This document shows, piece after piece, positions 1 to 5,267 of a DNA stretch of 10,251 nucleotides (its first letter is position 1; each line of letters opens with the position of its first letter). Below the pieces are notes generated by a model, which searched no databases, was not told where the DNA came from, and saw only the letters and a program-made list of their open reading frames with translations. Source of the stretch: Pseudomonadota bacterium. GTDB lineage: Bacteria; Pseudomonadota; Alphaproteobacteria; Rhizobiales; Hyphomicrobiaceae. The translations under genes were made by a program, and so were the position numbers. The DNA lies in assembly GCA_021813195.1 (NCBI GenBank), contig JAKALI010000092.1, forward strand, positions 1 through 10,251, written 5' to 3'.

Positions 1-153
1 TGCATCAAAGCCTCCCACATTTTCAATCTTCTCGATGCACGCGGCGTCATCAGTGTGACGGAACGCCAGAGCTACATCCTGCGCGTGCGCGAACTCGCCA
101 AAGCCTGCTGCGGCGCATGGCTCGCGACGGCGGGTGGTGGCCACGTCGGTTGA
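1..153 (+). CDS. glyQ: Glycine--tRNA ligase alpha subunit, C-terminal fragment (GlyQ)
   Basis: This is the last 50 codons of a gene that enters from the left edge in frame 1 and ends at TGA 151-153. GlyQ pairs with GlyS in the bacterial alpha2-beta2 glycyl-tRNA synthetase, which charges tRNA-Gly with glycine in the cytoplasm; the alpha subunit carries the adenylation core. The visible residues [19 protein letters not shown] followed by [17 protein letters not shown] match the very conserved GlyQ C-terminal helices ([23 protein letters not shown]). The tail then diverges into a short Ala/Gly-rich end (ATAGGGHVG). No glyS start follows directly; the next gene is on the other strand, so any glyS lies beyond it or elsewhere. 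Family assignment is firm; the active site lies outside the window. Confidence 0.93.
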   Translation, partial: CIKASHIFNLLDARGVISVTERQSYILRVRELAKACCGAWLATAGGGHVG

Positions 154-197
154 ACCCTTGTAAGGTCGAGTTCTCCGGCCCATCGCAAAAGTTGAAA

Positions 198-575
198 TCA
201 CCGCACGGTCAGATTGGTGATCTGAGGCCCGCGTCGCAGGATGCGTTCGAGAATTGCAGATAAATCTCGGGCGACGCCCCCCAACTCCACAACGTCGACC
301 ACATACGTCGTTTCGTCTCCGCGCTTGCCGTAGATGACGAAATAGATTTCGCCTCCCGGCACCTTCAATGTGATGATCCAGCCGCCTTCGTCGAGATGCG
401 GTCCGCTCGGCCTCAACCCTTCCCTCGTGAGTTCGGACACCAGCCATCGGGCGAGCGGTCTGCGCTTGGCGAGATCCAGGGCTGTCGCCGGCGCATCGTG
501 CAAGTCCTCGCCCTCTCCAGCGACAGATGCGTTCGCGTCGAAGAGAGACGGGGCCTTGAAGGTAAATTCGCGCAT
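198..575 (-). CDS. Uncharacterised small protein, 125 aa
   Basis: I do not recognise this family. The protein starts MREFTFKAPSLFDA, has an acidic linker near residues 20-30 (EGEDLHD), a basic helical stretch at 36-54 (AKRRPLARWLVSELTREGL), and then alternating hydrophobic strands at 65-98 (GGWIITLKV, EIYFVIYGK, TYVVDVVEL), ending in a helix at 102-115. This looks like a compact soluble alpha/beta protein with no signal peptide or membrane segment. The frame stays open upstream to an ATG at 686. I chose the ATG at 575 because AGAGG lies six bases upstream of it, and the extra 37 residues (rich in R, S and T) do not look like protein. It converges on glyQ with 44 bases between the stop codons. 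Function unknown; that it is a gene is fairly likely from the strand pattern and ribosome binding site. Confidence 0.6.
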   Translation of the reverse strand: MREFTFKAPSLFDANASVAGEGEDLHDAPATALDLAKRRPLARWLVSELTREGLRPSGPHLDEGGWIITLKVPGGEIYFVIYGKRGDETTYVVDVVELGGVARDLSAILERILRRGPQITNLTVR

Positions 576-581
576 GGCCGA

Positions 582-586
582 CCTCT
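582..586 (-). promoter_or_regulatory. Ribosome binding site AGAGG
   Basis: On the minus strand AGAGG is followed by six bases and then ATG (575-573). It decides the start of the 125-residue protein in favour of the inner ATG rather than the one at 686. Confidence 0.55.
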
Positions 587-758
587 GTCTGACGCGCTTC
601 GCAGGTTGGCGTGAGAGTGTCGAACGAACGCGTTTGCAATCGGTGAATATTCCGATGTTTGACGTGCCGGAAAAAAGTTGCTCCATGCCACGTGGTCACG
701 CAGCAAGCCTCCAACCTCCGCTTGTCCGACAAGGTCACGCCCCGATTGAAATTTCTAT

Positions 759-783
759 CGCGCCGAGCGACATGATCGGCGCG
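759..783. repeat. Perfect 8-base inverted repeat, 9-base loop
   Basis: CGCGCCGA (759-766) is the exact reverse complement of TCGGCGCG (776-783), with nine bases between. The outer flanks ATCG and CGAT would extend the stem across a two-base bulge. No T-run follows on either strand, so it is not a standard intrinsic terminator. An operator or a structured RNA is possible. Confidence 0.45.
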
Positions 784-1093
784 CGATCCACCAATGGCGG
801 CACGCCTGCCCACCGACATACATCGAAACCATCTCGCTTCGTTGCGGTCATCGCGTCATGCGCATACTGGGGGGCGAACATCACGCGTCGGCCGGCTTGA
901 AACCGGATCGCGTGCCAGGAAATCGAGCAGTGCGCGCCCGAATTTTGACGTCGCGCTGCAAGCATTCCGCGACGGGATCGTTTCCGGCCGGCGTTTTTTG
1001 CGGCCGACCATCACGGCGCCATGTTGGCATGGAATTGGCTTCGCGTCTGGACGTCAGGCGATCGGTGATCGTCCGTCAGACGCGTCGGACGAT

Positions 1094-1098
1094 GAGGG
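1094..1098 (+). promoter_or_regulatory. Ribosome binding site GAGGG for the GNAT gene
   Basis: GAGGG sits eight bases before ATG 1107 and supports that start over the in-frame ATGs at 858 and 1092. The ATG at 1092 overlaps this site. Confidence 0.6.
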
Positions 1099-1106
1099 TG
1101 CAGCAG

Positions 1107-1619
1107 ATGTTGGACGGTCATACCGGTATTGTCGTGCGCAGCGCCAGACGCTCAGATTGCTCACATTTGGCCGATATATTCTGTCAATCCTGGCGTGGAG
1201 CATATCGCGGCATCATTCCCCACACCACGCTGGAAGCCATCATCAATCGCCGCGGCAGCATGTGGTGGGCGCGCGCACTTAAGGGCTCGGATCGCCTCAT
1301 CGTCCTTGAGTTCGATCGCACATTGGCTGGATATGCAACGTTCGGACCGGCGCGAGGTGCCAACCCCAAGCGTCGAGGGGAAATTTATGAATTATACCTC
1401 GCGCCGTCCTACCAAGGCCTCGGTCTCGGCGAATACCTCTTCGAGGCCTGTCGCAATCGGCTGGACCAAACCGGTCATCATGGTCTGATCGTGTGGGCGC
1501 TCGGCGCCAACACCCAGGCCACCGACTTTTATTGGCGGCGAGGTGGCCGCCCGATCGCCGCGACTCAGGAACGCGTCGGCGGTCACAGCCTGGAGAAGAT
1601 CGCCTTCGCCTGGGCCTGA
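1107..1619 (+). CDS. GNAT family N-acetyltransferase, 170 aa
   Basis: GNAT enzymes transfer an acetyl group from acetyl-CoA to an amine on a small molecule, peptide or protein; the substrate here cannot be told. The acetyl-CoA pyrophosphate loop (motif A) is clear at residues 91-119: the strand GEIYELYLAP is followed by SYQGLGLGEYLFEACRNRL, with Q103-x-x-G-x-G108. Motif B lies near 131-148 (ALGANTQATDFYWRRGGR). The N-terminal part, with VRSARRSDCSHLADIFCQSW and GAYRGIIP, is typical of stand-alone GNATs of the RimI-like type in alphaproteobacteria. Length is normal for the family. The frame is open 83 codons further upstream, but that part is low-complexity and the GAGGG site points to this start. 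It is a single gene, converging with the next minus-strand gene 24 bases beyond its stop. Fold assignment is strong, function open. Confidence 0.88.
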   Translation: MLDGHTGIVVRSARRSDCSHLADIFCQSWRGAYRGIIPHTTLEAIINRRGSMWWARALKGSDRLIVLEFDRTLAGYATFGPARGANPKRRGEIYELYLAPSYQGLGLGEYLFEACRNRLDQTGHHGLIVWALGANTQATDFYWRRGGRPIAATQERVGGHSLEKIAFAWA

Positions 1620-1643
1620 GGATCGGCTGCGACAGCGTCGGCC

Positions 1644-1967
1644 TTAGCCGAACAGATCCAATTGGTCAGGACTGCGGCTGCGGATGGGAAGCCGCCTATG
1701 ACAACTCGCATCAATTTGGCTGACGAGCTGCGGATGACGATCGGCGAAGACGCGCAACGCCCGCGCCCGGCTCGCCGGGAACCGCACGCCCTCCCAAATT
1801 TCGTAAATGCGGCGGGGATCGCACTGATAGCGTGCCAGAATGTCTTTGCGACGCACCCGCAGCCAACGGGCGATCCAGATTTCAATGGCATCGCTCTCCG
1901 TCAGCGGGCGCGGAGCGCTGAAGGCGGACGGGCGCGGCGTGGACGGTGGACGGACGAAACGCGACAT
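1644..1967 (-). CDS. Small basic protein with helix-turn-helix-like core, 107 aa
   Basis: No named family comes to mind, though similar small proteins seem to occur in Hyphomicrobiales. From the ATG at 1967, the protein has a Pro/Arg-rich N-terminus, then a helical core. The segment DAIEIWIARWLRVRRKDILARY is followed by QCDPRRIYEIWEGVRFPASR. The stretch RRKDILARYQCDPRRIYEIW resembles the helix-turn-helix of recombinase or regulator proteins, where one helix, a short turn and a recognition helix follow each other. The C-terminus ends in DQLDLFG. High Arg content fits nucleic-acid binding, which is inference. An alternative GTG start at 2033 has AAGG four bases upstream and would add 22 residues; the start is therefore unsure. 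It is divergent from hisA. Confidence that it is a gene is good, but its role is unknown. Confidence 0.65.
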   Translation of the reverse strand: MSRFVRPPSTPRPSAFSAPRPLTESDAIEIWIARWLRVRRKDILARYQCDPRRIYEIWEGVRFPASRARALRVFADRHPQLVSQIDASCHRRLPIRSRSPDQLDLFG

Positions 1968-2120
1968 CACGGGACGAAACCACTCACAACCTTGCTCAAC
2001 ACGCAGGCGAAGGACGCTGCTGATTGAGATCACTTGACCTTCGGCCTCAAAAACGATTGATCGCAGCGAACTTCAGCAAAGTTATGGCCGCCTGCTGCCG
2101 TTCGCGGTTGAGCCGGTCGC

Positions 2121-2146
2121 ATGATCCGATGATCCGAACCTCATGA
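2121..2146 (+). promoter_or_regulatory. Two linked mini reading frames leading into hisA
   Basis: ATGATCCG occurs twice in tandem (2121-2136) and ATGATCC again at the hisA start (2143). The first ATG reads M-I-R-stop, with TGA (2130-2132) overlapping the second ATG (2129). The second reads M-I-R-T-S-stop, with TGA (2144-2146) overlapping the hisA ATG (2143). Each junction is an ATGA overlap, the usual form of translational coupling. There is no strong ribosome binding site directly before hisA. Whether these frames are translated is not shown. Confidence 0.3.
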
Positions 2147-2877
2147 TCCTCTTTCCCGCTATCGACTTGAAGGACGGCAAGTGCGTCCGCCTCAAACTTG
2201 GCGAGATGTCGCAAGCCACCGTCTTCAATGACGATCCTGCGGCGCAAGCCGCCCTTTTCGAGGCGCAGGGTTTCCGTTACTTGCACGTGGTTGATCTCAA
2301 TGGCGCTTTCGAGGGGCGACCGGTCAACGCTTCTGCCGTCGAAGCCATATTGCGACGCATCTCGATGCCGGTCCAACTCGGAGGCGGTATTCGCGACTTG
2401 GCCACGATCGAAACCTGGCTCGCGAAGGGGATCACGCGCGTCATTCTGGGCACGATTGCTGTGCGCGATCCGGAACTCGTGCGGCAGGCGTGTCGGGCCT
2501 TCCCCGGCCGCATTGCGGTCGGAATCGACGCCAAAGGTGGCCGGGTCGCCGTTGAAGGTTGGGCCGAGACCACGGAATTGTCAGCCATCGAACTGGCAAA
2601 GCAGTTCGAGGACGCTGGTGTCGCCGCAATCATCTACACGGATATTGAACGTGACGGCGTACTAAAAGGCCTCAATCTGCCTGCAACGGCGAAATTGGCG
2701 CGGGCCACAGCAATCCCCGTGATCGCCTCGGGTGGCCTAGCCTCGCTTGACGATGTTCGCGCGCTGCTTGAGCCGCAATATCGGATGCTTGAGGGTGCCA
2801 TAACCGGTCGCGCGCTCTACGACGGCCGCATCAACGCCCAAGCAGCACTCGACTTGCTGGCTTCGGCCCGACTGTGA
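2143..2877 (+). CDS. hisA: ProFAR isomerase HisA, 244 aa
   Basis: HisA, 1-(5-phosphoribosyl)-5-[(5-phosphoribosylamino)methylideneamino]imidazole-4-carboxamide isomerase, is a cytoplasmic TIM-barrel enzyme of histidine biosynthesis. It converts ProFAR to PRFAR by an Amadori rearrangement, feeding the HisH/HisF synthase. The start [17 protein letters not shown] carries the first catalytic Asp (D8). The second is D129 in [15 protein letters not shown], and T166 lies in [10 protein letters not shown]. The two phosphate-binding loops are visible as QLGGGIRD (78-85) and VIASGGLAS (193-201), the latter followed by [11 protein letters not shown]. Length and motif order are those of intact bacterial HisA. 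In most Hyphomicrobiales hisA lies between hisH and hisF; here both neighbours are unrelated and on the minus strand, so it is a single-gene unit. Its stop lies six bases from the stop of the convergent membrane-protein gene. Confidence 0.97.
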   Translation: MILFPAIDLKDGKCVRLKLGEMSQATVFNDDPAAQAALFEAQGFRYLHVVDLNGAFEGRPVNASAVEAILRRISMPVQLGGGIRDLATIETWLAKGITRVILGTIAVRDPELVRQACRAFPGRIAVGIDAKGGRVAVEGWAETTELSAIELAKQFEDAGVAAIIYTDIERDGVLKGLNLPATAKLARATAIPVIASGGLASLDDVRALLEPQYRMLEGAITGRALYDGRINAQAALDLLASARL

Positions 2878-2883
2878 TCCATG

Positions 2884-3126
2884 TCATCTTTGCGGCGGCG
2901 GTGTCGGGCGCCCCCTCCACCAGGCCATGAATTTCTGCCGCCACAACCGGACGATGGGAACGTCGTAGGCGAGAACCGCAACGCCGAGTGGGATCATCCA
3001 AAAGCCCAGCACGGGCAGGAAACCAAGGAAGCCTGCGATTACCAGCAACAGACCGATGGCGATCCGCGCCGGTGCCCAGTCCGGGAGCGTGAAGCTGTAG
3101 GTGCCGATACGGATGGTGCGCGCCAC
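2884..3126 (-). CDS. Small two-helix inner-membrane protein, 80 aa
   Basis: The protein begins MARTIRIGTYSFTLPDWAPA, followed by two hydrophobic segments at about residues 21-37 (RIAIGLLLVIAGFLGFL) and 38-54 (PVLGFWMIPLGVAVLAY). A short positively charged tail follows (VRLWRQKFMAWWRGR, then PTPPPQR). The pattern, with the motif LGFWMIPLGV, looks like small conserved membrane proteins of alphaproteobacteria related in style to the PGPGW-type proteins; no function is known to me. The Arg-rich C-terminus suggests it faces the cytoplasm. The start is GTG at 3126 with AGGA ten bases upstream. It converges on hisA, and no terminator fits in the six bases between them, so the two transcripts must overlap at their 3' ends. 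Confidence 0.75.
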   Translation of the reverse strand: MARTIRIGTYSFTLPDWAPARIAIGLLLVIAGFLGFLPVLGFWMIPLGVAVLAYDVPIVRLWRQKFMAWWRGRPTPPPQR

Positions 3127-3230
3127 GATCGCGAAATCCTGCGCCTGAGAGTGAAATTGTGACAGTTTGCGGACAAGTGGACGATTTGCAAGCCTCTTAG
3201 GGTACCGCCCCCAACCCGACTATACCGTCT

Positions 3231-3256
3231 GGCCGGACGAAGACACCGGGCCGGAC
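3231..3256. repeat. Direct repeat GGCCGGAC, 18 bases apart
   Basis: GGCCGGAC occurs at 3231-3238 and again at 3249-3256, in the 227-base region between the divergent genes at 3126 and 3354. The start-to-start distance of 18 bases is a little under two helical turns. It could be a paired regulator site, or chance in GC-rich DNA. Confidence 0.25.
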
Positions 3257-3353
3257 AGTTGCGTCACCGATTTCCTACAAACAACCCGCAAGTTTGAACT
3301 CAGCCTTTACGTTTCCCCTCTAGATTGCAGACATAACAATCTATAGGTGCAAG

Positions 3354-4235
3354 ATGCTCCCGATCGCTCGCGCCGTTCGAACCATCGCTCGCAACAACAG
3401 TCGGCCGAAACCTGGAATTCAGGACTTAAGTCCCCGCTATACTGCGTTCATCGAGAATTTCACCGCCGAAGTCCATGCCACCGCCGTGGCAATTGCGGTC
3501 GTGACAAGCGCGGTCAATGCGATGGACGATTGGCGCATCGACATCGACCCGGCCGACATTGCGCGATTTGCGCCAGAAACAGGCGCTTTGCGAAGCCTTC
3601 TCGAGCTTTGCCACGCAACGCTCGATCTGGAACCTCGGGAGCGACTAGGCCTCGACGATCTGCTGGTTTCAATTGACGGCGCCCAAGAGCTTTTGGATGG
3701 CTACCTTGATGAAACCGCAACCTTAGGGATTGGCCGAGCCGCATCGCTTCACGGACGGCGGCTGCAAATCGCCTATCGCCGCCTCGCATGCGAGATGCGG
3801 TCGATCCTTACGCGTCTGGATATGGCTGTCGGCGCTGACATTCCTGAGTTGTATCTCATGAACACGCGCGTCCTGTCATCGCTCTTGGCTGGGGCTTCCA
3901 ATGGTTTCAAACCCTGTCTCGATCCAGATGGCCGTCTGTATGTCCCGGATCTGCCCCAGAAGCGCCGATGGCCGCGCCGCACGGTCTTGGAGAGTTGCAC
4001 CATCACTTTCGGGGCCGCATCGTTTCCGGCCTTCATGCGCGATGTTTCATGTGGGGGCCTCGGGCTGGAACGCGTCGGCGGACTGCGGCGCGGCGATGGC
4101 GTGAGTATCGAGATGGCGTCGGGACGTACATTTTCAGGATCGATCGCATGGGTGAGCGGCGATAGTGCTGGCGTCCGCTTCGACATCCCCTTGAGAGCAA
4201 CTGACCCCTTGGTCGCACTCCCGACCTTGCGCTAA
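3354..4235 (+). CDS. PilZ-domain protein with unassigned N-terminal half, 293 aa
   Basis: PilZ domains bind cyclic di-GMP and pass the signal to partners controlling motility, exopolysaccharide or other surface traits. The C-terminal part (about 203-280) fits the PilZ pattern: an arginine motif in KRRWPRR (R204-x3-R208 or R205-x3-R209), then strands, then D230-V-S-C-G-G235 matching the D/NxSxxG motif, and later strands ending in SGSIAWVSGDSAGVRFD. All residues expected for c-di-GMP binding are present. Residues 1-200 are predicted mostly helical from composition (ENFTAEVHATAVAIAVVTSA; RSLLELCHATLDLEP) and match no domain I know; there is no obvious membrane segment or signal peptide. The start ATG has AGGTG four bases upstream. 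It is a single-gene unit. The polysaccharide genes begin 1 kb away, which is suggestive only. Confidence 0.85.
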   Translation: MLPIARAVRTIARNNSRPKPGIQDLSPRYTAFIENFTAEVHATAVAIAVVTSAVNAMDDWRIDIDPADIARFAPETGALRSLLELCHATLDLEPRERLGLDDLLVSIDGAQELLDGYLDETATLGIGRAASLHGRRLQIAYRRLACEMRSILTRLDMAVGADIPELYLMNTRVLSSLLAGASNGFKPCLDPDGRLYVPDLPQKRRWPRRTVLESCTITFGAASFPAFMRDVSCGGLGLERVGGLRRGDGVSIEMASGRTFSGSIAWVSGDSAGVRFDIPLRATDPLVALPTLR

Positions 4236-4580
4236 GCGCCCTCCCCGGCCGAGCCCCTTGAGCATGGGTCCGATAGCGGCTCGCCGAGCGCCGGCAAAAT
4301 GCGCGCCTCGAACTCGCTGAAGATCACGCGCAGACTGCGCATCGGCCGCGCGGTGAGGTGACGCAGCAAAACTCCACAATACTGTTTTTCCATTATGAGA
4401 TCTGGGCTTCCCTATGCTCCCGTTTACGCTAACAGGGGCTGATACTTGGTGTGCGTCTAATTTCCCGTTTAAGGGTCTGCCAACTGCCTTGTCCGCGGCT
4501 TCAGTTCCAGCGCGCAACATGGCCGCCCACCGAACATCCGGTCTCGTAACTGTGTCTCTTGAGTGCTAACCGGCGGTATC
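4236..4580. other. 345-base intergenic region with hairpins, no convincing gene
   Basis: This lies between the PilZ gene and the membrane-anchored protein on the same strand. The part from about 4365 to 4475 is more AT-rich than its surroundings, as promoter regions often are. Possible structures are CGAGCC/GGCTCG (4250-4255 with 4278-4283) just after the PilZ stop, without a T-run, and a 9-pair imperfect hairpin at 4416-4439. A 128-codon minus-strand frame crosses the region but lacks any protein-like features. No promoter can be named with confidence. Confidence 0.4.
4416..4439. repeat. Imperfect inverted repeat / hairpin
   Basis: GCTCCCGTT (4416-4424) can pair with AACAGGGGC (4431-4439) across a six-base loop, with one T-G wobble and one C-A mismatch. 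A second short palindrome, CCCGTTTAAGGG, follows at 4464-4475 and repeats the CCCGTTTA word of the first hairpin. No T-run follows, so a terminator is unlikely. Leader structure or an operator is possible. Confidence 0.3.
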
Positions 4581-5267
4581 ATGGCTGCCCCAATGTTGCG
4601 TCCGTCGACCGTCCTTACCGCGCTTGCCGGGTATATCCTGCAAACCAGCGCTCTGCTTGCTTTGTCGGCCGCTCTGTTGTCGACTGCGGTCGACCTCGCA
4701 TCGAGGGCGGTGCCCGTAGCCGACGACAGCCCGGAGCGCGCGCCCTCCCGCGTCGAACGCTTTCTCGCAGCTGAGGCCGAGGCCCGAACCGCCCCGCAAG
4801 TCCCGATCTTTCGCAGCGTTGTTGCGCTCAGGGCGCCCGATGCGCCCTTGCATGTCTATCTCGCCCGCATGGAAGCTGCCGAGCCGCCTCGAACCGACGT
4901 CGAGGCTCGGCCGGCGGATGTGGAGGCACGGACGAGACTTGAGAGCTCATCGTCAGCCGTTGACAATTCGCGCGTCCGAGGGCGGGTCGCGTTAGCCAGC
5001 TCGAACACGCGCGTTGGTCAGGCAAGTCTTCAGATCGAGAACGTCACGACGAACACCGCGCCCAAACGGGGCAAACGCCCAACGGCGCTTCGCAAGGATC
5101 CTGCGGATGTCAATCCATCGATTGTCACGACAGCCGCGGCCCTGCCAGCGAGCATACCGGTCCGCCCCAGCGCGCCGCGTGCGCGGATCGTCTCGGAATC
5201 AGCGCGCGATATCACGCACCGCAATCTTGGCATGCGCACCGCCGGCTTGTCCGGTAATTACTATTGA
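4581..5267 (+). CDS. Membrane-anchored low-complexity protein, 228 aa
   Basis: I do not recognise this protein. Residues 11-34 form one strong hydrophobic segment (VLTALAGYILQTSALLALSA and following), which could be a signal anchor or an uncleaved signal peptide. The rest is rich in Ala, Arg, Pro, Ser and Thr, with a short repeat DVEARPADVEAR and no globular motif, so it is probably a disordered periplasmic tail. The C-terminus ends in GLSGNYY. The ATG at 4581 has CGGCGG closely upstream; a GTG at 4563 and an ATG at 4593 are alternatives. It converges with the acyltransferase gene and the two overlap by seven bases, sharing both stop codons. Codon use (GC-rich third positions) fits a real gene, but it could be specific to a narrow lineage. 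Confidence 0.55.
   Translation: MAAPMLRPSTVLTALAGYILQTSALLALSAALLSTAVDLASRAVPVADDSPERAPSRVERFLAAEAEARTAPQVPIFRSVVALRAPDAPLHVYLARMEAAEPPRTDVEARPADVEARTRLESSSSAVDNSRVRGRVALASSNTRVGQASLQIENVTTNTAPKRGKRPTALRKDPADVNPSIVTTAAALPASIPVRPSAPRARIVSESARDITHRNLGMRTAGLSGNYY

Larger units (their letters stand above)
576..1106. other. 531-base divergent intergenic stretch, no convincing gene
   Basis: This stretch separates two divergent genes. Several frames are open through it, including the GNAT frame from 858. Their translations are Arg/Ser/His-rich, lack any recognisable motif, and have no ribosome binding site I trust. Visible elements are an 8-base inverted repeat (759-766/776-783) and a run of six T at 994-999 between two GGCCG blocks. 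I cannot name a promoter with confidence. The stretch may hold regulatory DNA for either neighbour, a decayed gene or a small RNA. Confidence 0.45.

Noticed and set aside
370..900. 176-codon plus-strand open frame
   Set aside because: It lies mostly opposite the 125-residue minus-strand gene, has an Arg/Ser/Pro-rich translation without motifs, and no good ribosome binding site.
735..965. 76-codon minus-strand frame in the gap before the GNAT gene
   Set aside because: No motif, no membrane segment and no ribosome binding site that I can see; kept as non-coding.
984..1006. T6 run flanked by GGCCGG and CGGCCG as a terminator
   Set aside because: The T-run lies in the loop between the complementary blocks, not after a stem, so it does not fit an intrinsic terminator.
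2047..2376. Minus-strand frame overlapping the start of hisA
   Set aside because: It is antisense to an unmistakable hisA and explained by GC-rich codon bias.
4250..4283. CGAGCC/GGCTCG pairing after the PilZ gene as a terminator
   Set aside because: Six-base stem, 22-base loop and no following T-run; too weak to call.
4134..4520. 128-codon minus-strand frame across the PilZ gene end
   Set aside because: Overlaps the PilZ domain coding region and has a composition typical of shadow frames (Ala/Arg/Gly/Gln, no hydrophobic core pattern).
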